NCBI GenBank assembly: GCA_937875975.1
Contig: CALEEU010000135.1
Coordinates: 1 to 10,109, forward strand
Source: an uncultured Opitutia bacterium
Lineage (GTDB): Bacteria; Verrucomicrobiota; Verrucomicrobiia; Opitutales; UBA953
Direction: 5' to 3'
Length of the DNA stretch: 10,109 bases
Under the pieces are notes generated by a model. The model was not told the origin of the DNA. It made no database searches and saw only the letters and a list, made by a program, of their open reading frames with translations. This document shows, piece by piece, positions 4,724-10,109 of the stretch. Both the position numbers and the translations under genes were made by a program. Position 1 is the stretch's first letter, and every line of letters starts with the position of its first letter.

Positions 4724-7700
4724 ATGCCCCTCCGTCTGTGCTTGTTCTGGTGCTTCGCCGCGCTGGCCGTCGCGTGCGCCTCCGCGCAATCCCTCGCGCC
4801 GATCCCGTCGCCCGCCGACCGCGCGTCCGTCGCGTCCGACTTCTGGCTCCGGACCTGGGTCAAGGTCGACGATTCGTTCTTCACCAAGCACGAGCGCAAT
4901 CTCTTCGAGGAATCGGTCGGCGTGCACTTCCGCGACCTCGAGGGCGCGCACGAGCTCTTCGTCAACGGCGTCAAGGTCGGCGCCGGCGGCACATTCGCAC
5001 CGGCCTACAAGAGCGCCCGCAAGGAGGTCTTCCGACACAAGGTCCCGGTAGGCACGTTGAAGAAGGGCGAGTGGAATGAAATCGTCTTCCACGTCCAGCA
5101 GCCCGCAGGGAAGGGCGGCTTCCTCGGCGAAGCGCCGTTCATCATGAACTACTTCATGGAGTGCGTCCTCGAAGGTGCCTGGGAATATTCCGCGACGCCG
5201 TTGGTCCCTGGTCCGGCGCTCAAGGTGCAGCCGGCTTCCTCATCGTTTTCGAAGTTCCGCGAATCGAACCGCGTGCTGGGTCGCGCCGAACAGTTCCACG
5301 GTCCTAAGCTTTCGCCGGCCGACGCCTATGCGAAGATGCGTGCGACGCCTGATCTCGCGATCGACCTATTGCTGTCCGAGCCGCTCGTCGCCCAACCGAC
5401 CCACTTCAGTTTCGACACCCGCGGCCGCCTCTGGGTCACGCAGTATCGGCAGTATCCTTATCCCGCAGGCGTCAACATGATCAGCCGCGATAAGTATTAC
5501 CGCTCGCACTACGACCGCGTCCCCCCGGCTCCGCCCCACCACGACCGTGGCGCTGATATCGTCTCGATTCATGAATCGACCAAGCACGACGGCGTCTACG
5601 ACAAGCACACAGTCTTCCAGGATGGCCTCAATATGGCCAACTCCGCTGTACGCGCCAATGGGGGCGTCTGGGTGATGAACCCGCCTTACCTGCTGTTCTA
5701 CCCCGACGCCAATGGCGACGACGTTCCCGACGGCCCGCCCGTGGTGCATCTCTCGGGCTTCGGTCTCGAGGATACCCACTCGGTGGGCAACGGGATCATC
5801 CTTGGTCCGGATGGCTGGCTCTACGGCGTGCACGGGAGCACGTCCTCCTCGCGCGTCGTCCGTCCTGGTTTCGATTCCGCCGACGCCGCCCCGGTCCACT
5901 TCGAAGGCTGCATGGTCTGGCGCTACCACCCGAAGACCCGCGAGTACGATATCTTTAGCGAAGGCTCGGGTAACCCCTTCGGGCTCGAGTTTGACGGCGA
6001 CGGTCGCATGTACTCCGGTCACAACGGCGGCAACACCCGCGGCTGGCACTACGTCCAGGGCGGCATCTATCTCAAGCAGGGCGTCGACCCCGGTAAGTTC
6101 GGCCCTGCGCGGACGCCCTACACTTTTGGGCAGCTACCGATTCTGGGCACGCTCACCAAGGTTCCGCGCTTCGCGCACTTCGGTTCGTTCATCGAGGGAA
6201 CGGCCATGCCCACGAAGTATCAAGGTCACCTCTTCTCTCTAGATCCGCTCCATAATACCGTCACCGATTCCGAGCGCCTCCCGCAGGGTGCGACGTACGT
6301 GACGACCGATAAGGGCATCGCGATGTGGTCCGAAGACGTCGGCTTCCGTCCGCTCTATAGCGCCAACGCCCCCGACGGCTCGCTCTTCGTGTCCGACATG
6401 TACGAGTATTACATCGCGCACGGCCAGCACTACCAGAACCAGATCGATCCCACGACTGGCCGAATGTATCGCCTCCGCGACAAGGACGCCAAACTGGAGA
6501 CCGACACGAACCTGGAAGGCAAGACGACCGCTCAGTTAGTGGCCCTGCTCGGGCACGCGAACAAGTTCCACCGCACGGCTTCATTGCAGCTCCTGGCCGA
6601 ACGCCGCGACCCGCAGGCGATCGCCTTGCTCGACGCGCAGCTTGCGGCCGACAAGGGCAGGGGAGCCCTCGGTTCTCTTTGGTCCCTCTATCAGGCCGAA
6701 GCGCTCACCGACGCCCGCGCCGTCGCCGCGCTGACCCATGCCTACGCGCCGGTCCGGTTCTGGGCCACGCGTTTCCTTGGCGATAAATATGGCGTCAACC
6801 GTGGACTCGGCGTCGCGGGTGTAGGATCCAAGGGCGCACGTGAAGTCCCTGCCAAGGTATTTGCCGCCGTCCTCGCTCGCTCACGGGTCGAACCCGACGC
6901 CGAAGTCCGCTCGCAGCTCGCCTCTTCGGCCCGTCGTCTGCCGACCGCCCAGATGCTCAAGCTCGTCACGGCCCTCGCTTCCCGCGATGAGGACGCCACC
7001 GACGCCTATATCCCATTGCTGCTCTGGTTCGCGCTGGAATCCCACGTGACCCTCGCTCGCGAGGCCGTCGTGGGCTTCGCCAAGGATCCGGCCATCTGGG
7101 ATCGCCCGCTCGTCCAGCAGCATCTCCTACCTCGCCTGATGCGTCGCTTCGCCACGGAAGGCCGCCGGGCCGATCTACTCGTCTGCGCTCAGCTCCTGCG
7201 TCTTGCCCCGACGCCCGCTCACAGCGTGCATCTTATGAAGGGCTTTGAAGATGCCTACCGCGGACGCGAACTCGCCGGCCTGCCCGACGAACTCCTCCAG
7301 GCCATGGCGGCTTCCGGCAAGGCGCCGTTGATGCTCCGTGTGCGTCAGGGCGATCCAGTGGCCATCAAGGAATCGCTGGCCCTCATCGCTAATAAAAAGG
7401 CGGACGCTACCGAGCGCCTCAACCAGGTCCGCGTCTTTGGCGAAGTACGACACCCCGAGGCGCAGGCCATCTTGCTGGCGATCGCTGGCTCCGCTGAGTC
7501 TGCTGCGCTGCGCAAGGCCGCGCTCATCTCGCTGATGACCTACGGTCAGCCTGAGGTCGGCGCCCAGACCGTCGCCATCGTCGAGACGAGCGTCGGAGAT
7601 ATCCGTCTCGCTGCGTTGGCCCTGCTCGCTAGCCGCGCCGAATGGTCGCAGCAGCTCTTGCAGGCCGTCAAGTCCGGCCAGATCGGTGCCAACACCGTTC

Positions 7701-8266
7701 CGCGTGACATGGTGGAACGCATGCGGCAGCACGAACCGAAGCAGTTGCAGTCGTTGCTGGCTGAACTCTATCCGGTCAAGCCGGCTGCCGGCGTGACGGA
7801 TTTCATCGCCAAGATCGCTGACGTCGAAGCCAAGCTCAAGGCCGGTACGGGCAATCCCTATGCGGGCGAGCCCATCTACATGGAAAGGTGCGCTCCTTGC
7901 CATAAGCTCTTCTTTAAGGGCGGGAAGATCGGCCCGGAACTCACCGCCTACCAGCGTGACAACCTCGGCACGATGCTCATCAGCGTCGTGAATCCTAACA
8001 TCGAGATCCGCGAAGGCTTCCAGTATTTCTCCGTCACCACGAACGATGGGAGATCGCTCAGCGGCTTCCTGGTCGAGCGCGACGCGCAGATCTTGGTTCT
8101 CCGCGGATTGGAAGGGGAGGATATCACCCTGCGTCAGGCCGACATCCGCCTGCTCACTCCTATGGGCCGCAGCCTCATGCCGGAAGGACTCCTCGATGGC
8201 ATGGAGGCCCAGCAGCTGCGCGACCTGTTCGCGTACCTCCGGATCTCGCAGCCGATCAGCAAATAG
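4724..8266 (+). CDS. Secreted PVC-type heme-binding protein: beta-sandwich, beta-propeller, helical repeats, cytochrome c
   Basis: The 1,180-residue product resembles the PVC families described as membrane-bound dehydrogenase-like proteins with a Pirellula/Verrucomicrobium-type heme domain. Residues 1-21 form a signal peptide with likely cleavage after ASA; Cys18 in AVAC is a weak alternative lipobox. Residues about 25-175 (for example ELFVNGVKVGAGG) look like a jelly-roll sugar-binding domain. About 205-585 resembles a sugar-dehydrogenase-type beta-propeller with a calcium-loop-like DANGDDVPDG near 328-337. About 600-1030 is rich in Ala/Leu helices, like HEAT repeats. The C-terminus carries CAPCH (1056-1060), a covalent heme c site. 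Reading is open in frame back to 4184, but that part lies antisense to the neighbour and lacks export features; ATG 4724 gives a proper signal peptide. It probably oxidises a sugar-related substrate outside the cytoplasm and passes electrons to its heme; the substrate is unknown. Confidence 0.9.
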   Translation: MPLRLCLFWCFAALAVACASAQSLAPIPSPADRASVASDFWLRTWVKVDDSFFTKHERNLFEESVGVHFRDLEGAHELFVNGVKVGAGGTFAPAYKSARKEVFRHKVPVGTLKKGEWNEIVFHVQQPAGKGGFLGEAPFIMNYFMECVLEGAWEYSATPLVPGPALKVQPASSSFSKFRESNRVLGRAEQFHGPKLSPADAYAKMRATPDLAIDLLLSEPLVAQPTHFSFDTRGRLWVTQYRQYPYPAGVNMISRDKYYRSHYDRVPPAPPHHDRGADIVSIHESTKHDGVYDKHTVFQDGLNMANSAVRANGGVWVMNPPYLLFYPDANGDDVPDGPPVVHLSGFGLEDTHSVGNGIILGPDGWLYGVHGSTSSSRVVRPGFDSADAAPVHFEGCMVWRYHPKTREYDIFSEGSGNPFGLEFDGDGRMYSGHNGGNTRGWHYVQGGIYLKQGVDPGKFGPARTPYTFGQLPILGTLTKVPRFAHFGSFIEGTAMPTKYQGHLFSLDPLHNTVTDSERLPQGATYVTTDKGIAMWSEDVGFRPLYSANAPDGSLFVSDMYEYYIAHGQHYQNQIDPTTGRMYRLRDKDAKLETDTNLEGKTTAQLVALLGHANKFHRTASLQLLAERRDPQAIALLDAQLAADKGRGALGSLWSLYQAEALTDARAVAALTHAYAPVRFWATRFLGDKYGVNRGLGVAGVGSKGAREVPAKVFAAVLARSRVEPDAEVRSQLASSARRLPTAQMLKLVTALASRDEDATDAYIPLLLWFALESHVTLAREAVVGFAKDPAIWDRPLVQQHLLPRLMRRFATEGRRADLLVCAQLLRLAPTPAHSVHLMKGFEDAYRGRELAGLPDELLQAMAASGKAPLMLRVRQGDPVAIKESLALIANKKADATERLNQVRVFGEVRHPEAQAILLAIAGSAESAALRKAALISLMTYGQPEVGAQTVAIVETSVGDIRLAALALLASRAEWSQQLLQAVKSGQIGANTVPRDMVERMRQHEPKQLQSLLAELYPVKPAAGVTDFIAKIADVEAKLKAGTGNPYAGEPIYMERCAPCHKLFFKGGKIGPELTAYQRDNLGTMLISVVNPNIEIREGFQYFSVTTNDGRSLSGFLVERDAQILVLRGLEGEDITLRQADIRLLTPMGRSLMPEGLLDGMEAQQLRDLFAYLRISQPISK

Positions 8267-8282
8267 CCGAAGTAAGGCTGGA

Positions 8283-8310
8283 ACTTATATTATTATTAGG
8301 TGTTAATTAA
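8283..8310 (+). promoter_or_regulatory. AT-rich patch, candidate promoter of the beta-barrel gene
   Basis: The 54-bp gap between the heme-protein stop and the next ATG contains an almost pure A/T run with overlapping -10-like hexamers: TATATT at 8286-8291, TATTAT at 8288-8293 and 8291-8296. It ends in the palindrome TTAATTAA at 8303-8310. This contrasts sharply with the GC-rich surroundings. I see no convincing -35 element and no terminator after the heme-protein gene, so read-through is also possible. Confidence 0.4.
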
Positions 8311-8320
8311 GTCGTACCCT

Positions 8321-8845
8321 ATGAAGCACCTACCCTACGTCTGTCTCCTCACCCTCGGCTCGGCCTCCGCTTTCGCGGCTTCCGCTCCGTCCAGCCTCTT
8401 CGCCAGCAATGTCGAAGTCAGCTACGTCCAGCAGTCCACCGACGGCATCGCCGGCCATCTCAATGGCTGGGAGCTGTCCGCCACCGCCTACCTCGGCAAG
8501 TCTGACGCCTTCGTCAACGCCCAGACCTCGGTCGGCGGCGACCTCGGCAACGGCGTTGATGCCGTCTCCCTCGGCTACCGCTTCAAGAACGTCGGCGCGA
8601 TCGCCGACGTGGCCCTCACGGCTGGCTCGAACGAAACCTACGGCATCGCTCTCCACCGCGCCCTCGGCGGCGGTTTCGGCGCCTGGGCTTCCTACGAGAA
8701 CAACGCCTCTGGCCATGATGTCAGCGTCGTCCTGAGCAAGTCCATCACCAGCAACATCTCGGCCGACCTCGGTTACTCCTGGATCAGCCGCGACGCCCTC
8801 GCGGACCAGAACCAGTGGAGCCTCGGTCTCCGCTTCAAGTTCTAA
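8321..8845 (+). CDS. Small exported outer-membrane beta-barrel-like protein
   Basis: The 174-residue product begins with a signal peptide (MKHLPYVCLLTLGSASAFA), likely cleaved after residue 19 or shortly after. The mature part of about 150 residues alternates polar and hydrophobic residues in strand-like segments, for example VEVSYVQQ, WELSATAYLG, AVSLGYRFKN and ISADLGYSW. It ends in WSLGLRFKF, with a terminal phenylalanine, the usual signal recognised by outer-membrane barrel assembly. The size fits a barrel of about eight strands. An in-frame GTG at 8300 would add seven residues before the signal peptide; ATG 8321 is preferred because it opens the signal peptide directly. No Shine-Dalgarno sequence is evident. 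Function is unknown: it could be a structural protein, a small channel or an adhesin-like barrel. A strong terminator follows. Confidence 0.8.
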   Translation: MKHLPYVCLLTLGSASAFAASAPSSLFASNVEVSYVQQSTDGIAGHLNGWELSATAYLGKSDAFVNAQTSVGGDLGNGVDAVSLGYRFKNVGAIADVALTAGSNETYGIALHRALGGGFGAWASYENNASGHDVSVVLSKSITSNISADLGYSWISRDALADQNQWSLGLRFKF

Positions 8846-8865
8846 GCCTCGCTTAGCTCGAAAGC

Positions 8866-8899
8866 AAAGCCGTCGACCCTTGCGGGTCGGCGGCTTTTT
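8866..8899 (+). terminator. Intrinsic (Rho-independent) terminator
   Basis: A 14-bp stem pairs 8866-8879 with 8884-8897, with one G-T wobble, around the tetraloop TTGC (8880-8883). It runs into TTTTT (8895-8899) and then CTTT. It lies 20 bp after the beta-barrel stop codon. It also sits 9 bp beyond the stop of the convergent minus-strand gene, but its T-tract on that strand is poor (TTTGCTTT), so it works mainly for plus-strand transcripts. Confidence 0.93.
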
Positions 8900-8905
8900 C
8901 TTTGG

Positions 8906-9439
8906 TCACATTAGCCCCTGCGTGGGGATGACGGGCGCCGGGACGACCGGTGCCGCGGCTGGGGCGTCGAGCTTATCCAGTTGGGTCTTGAGGGCGGACA
9001 TGGCTTGTTCGCGCAAAGCGATGACTTCCGTTTCCAACGCAGCACGTTGTTCGTCGGTCTCGGCGGCCCGGAAGGCTTCGCCGATTTCCCGTCCGCGCTT
9101 GAGGATTTCCTGCGAAGAGGGGTCCAGCATACCGTTGCGGATCGCCTGACCGAGTTTCTTTTCATCTCCACCAGCGAGGTCCATTGCCATTTTCCGCGTC
9201 TCTTCCCCGAAGGCCTTGTAACGGGCCTTCGTGGCCTCGTCCATCGGCGGGCGCTTTGCCTGTGTCGGCGCAGCCGGCTTGGCCGCAGCGACTGGTGCGG
9301 GCTTAGGGGTCGGCGCGGGGACAATCGCCTTCTCGACCTTGGCTGGCAGAGGCGCTTCGGAGGGGGTGACGAAACGGGCGATGAGGAAGCCGATCGCCAC
9401 GCAGAAGGCGATGGTGATGAACAGCGAGGTTTTCTTCAT
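8906..9439 (-). CDS. Membrane-anchored Pro/Ala-rich protein of unknown function
   Basis: I do not recognise this 177-residue protein. Residues 1-4 are MKKT, and 5-23 (LFITIAFCVAIGFLIARFV) form one hydrophobic segment, an uncleaved anchor or a signal peptide without a clear cleavage site. Residues 27-65 are a Pro/Ala/Lys-rich linker. Residues 66-158 are charged and probably helical, possibly coiled-coil, as in EILKRGREIGEAFRAAETDE (111-130). The end (159-177) is again Pro/Ala-rich. It is probably a periplasm-facing helical domain on a flexible tether. The ATG at 9439 opens the anchor directly; the 15 nt before it can form a small hairpin (GGCT and AGCC, 9440-9454). It begins 49 bp after gudD on the same strand and may share its transcript. 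The composition and open reading favour a real gene. Confidence 0.72.
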   Translation of the reverse strand: MKKTSLFITIAFCVAIGFLIARFVTPSEAPLPAKVEKAIVPAPTPKPAPVAAAKPAAPTQAKRPPMDEATKARYKAFGEETRKMAMDLAGGDEKKLGQAIRNGMLDPSSQEILKRGREIGEAFRAAETDEQRAALETEVIALREQAMSALKTQLDKLDAPAAAPVVPAPVIPTQGLM

Positions 9440-9488
9440 GGCTCAGGTTAAGCCGTCCCCCTCGCGTCTGGCGAATCCGTAATCGGCC

Positions 9489-10109
9489 TTAACGGACCAA
9501 GCAGGGCTTCTTCGGGTCGAATTTCCAGCTCGGGATTAGGAACTGCATCGCCACGGCGTCATCGCGCGAACCAGATGGGAGTTTCAGGTAGAGCTGATGG
9601 GCGGCCTCGAGCTGGGCCGGGTCGATCTCGACACCGAGTCCGGGTCTTTGCGGAACCGAAATCTTGCCGCCCTTGATGAGCAACGGCTCTTTGGTGAGGC
9701 GTTGGCCTTCCTGCCAGATCCAATGGGTATCCATCGCGGTGACATCGCCCGGAGCGGCGGCGCCAACGTGCGTGAACATCGCGAGGGAGATGTCGAAGTG
9801 GTTATTGGAGTGCGAGCCCCAGGTGAGGCCACGTTCCTGGCAGACTTGCGCGACTTCGACCGAGCCCTGCATCGTCCAGAAGTGCGGGTCAGCGAGGGGG
9901 ATATCGACCGCCTGTAGTTTCAGGGCGTGATCAAGCTGGCGCCAATCGGTGGCGACCATGTTGGTGGCGGTGCGGAGGCCGGTGGCCTTCTTGAATTCGG
10001 CCATGATCTCACGGCCGGAGAAGCCGGCTTCGGCACCGCACGGGTCCTCGGCGTAGGCGAGCACGCCTTTCAGGTTCTGGCAGACCTCGACGGCTTCCTT
10101 GAGGAGCCA
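9489..10109 (-). CDS. gudD: Glucarate dehydratase, C-terminal part (runs off the window)
   Basis: This enolase-superfamily enzyme dehydrates D-glucarate to 5-keto-4-deoxy-D-glucarate (EC 4.2.1.40) in sugar-acid catabolism. The visible 206 residues match the C-terminal barrel of the family closely and appear to align without gaps to about E. coli GudD residues 240-446. Visible residue 21 (Glu in AEDPCG) corresponds to metal ligand Glu260, residue 50 (Asn in TATNM) to Asn289, residue 100 (His in GSHSNNHFD) to catalytic His339 and residue 127 (Asp in MDTHW) to Asp366. The N-terminal capping domain, the catalytic lysines and metal ligand Asp235 lie beyond the right edge. The GTG at 10064 is internal, not a start. 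The retained active-site residues argue for a functional dehydratase rather than a decayed paralogue. E. coli numbering is from memory. Confidence 0.94.
   Translation of the reverse strand, partial: WLLKEAVEVCQNLKGVLAYAEDPCGAEAGFSGREIMAEFKKATGLRTATNMVATDWRQLDHALKLQAVDIPLADPHFWTMQGSVEVAQVCQERGLTWGSHSNNHFDISLAMFTHVGAAAPGDVTAMDTHWIWQEGQRLTKEPLLIKGGKISVPQRPGLGVEIDPAQLEAAHQLYLKLPSGSRDDAVAMQFLIPSWKFDPKKPCLVR

Noticed and set aside
5366..6049. Minus-strand open frames inside the heme-protein gene (also near 7175-7903).
   Set aside because: They have typical shadow composition, no start-site features and no recognisable domain, whereas the plus strand encodes a continuous multidomain protein.
8300..8320. 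GTG at 8300 considered as the start of the beta-barrel gene.
   Set aside because: It would place seven residues, including a Lys and a Pro, before a well-formed signal peptide that starts at ATG 8321. It cannot be fully excluded, because an AGG overlaps the GTG.
10062..10064. GTG at 10064 considered as the start of the glucarate dehydratase gene.
   Set aside because: The 15 codons to its right in the same frame continue conserved family sequence (LKG before VLAYAEDP), so the gene runs off the window edge.

Overview
The window comes from a GC-rich bacterium, most likely a member of the Verrucomicrobiota (possibly Opitutales-like). The best lineage marker is the 1,180-residue secreted protein at 4724-8266. 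It combines a beta-propeller, helical repeats and a C-terminal CxxCH cytochrome c domain, an architecture largely confined to the Planctomycetota-Verrucomicrobiota (PVC) group. The phylum is an inference; no rRNA or tRNA gene is present to confirm it.

Layout. (1) 1-2094, plus strand: a complete TPP riboswitch, a long G-free leader and thiC, the pyrimidine-branch enzyme of thiamine synthesis. (2) 2104-2199: two facing arrays of a 7-nt GC-rich repeat that fill the gap after thiC. (3) 2201-3001, plus: a class I SAM-dependent methyltransferase with a probable TTG start. (4) 4546-3020, minus: an ADP-ribosylglycohydrolase-family gene followed by lexA. The 66-bp gap between them carries a lexA promoter covered by two LexA-box-like palindromes. 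(5) 4724-8266, plus: the PVC-type heme-binding protein, divergent from the ADP-ribosylglycohydrolase. (6) 8321-8845, plus: a small exported beta-barrel-like protein preceded by an AT-rich patch and closed by a strong intrinsic terminator. (7) 10109-8906, minus: the C-terminal part of glucarate dehydratase (gudD), running off the right edge, followed by a small membrane-anchored Pro/Ala-rich protein of unknown function.

The genes do not form one pathway. They read as chromosomal housekeeping (thiamine synthesis, SOS control), lineage-typical extracytoplasmic proteins and sugar-acid catabolism. I see no insertion sequence, phage gene, CRISPR array, tRNA or rRNA, and no convincing new multi-gene system. 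The parts most worth a second look are non-coding: the inverted heptad arrays, the repeated riboswitch P1 strand with its G-free leader, and the double operator over the lexA start. Among the proteins, the domain combination of the heme-binding protein stands out.
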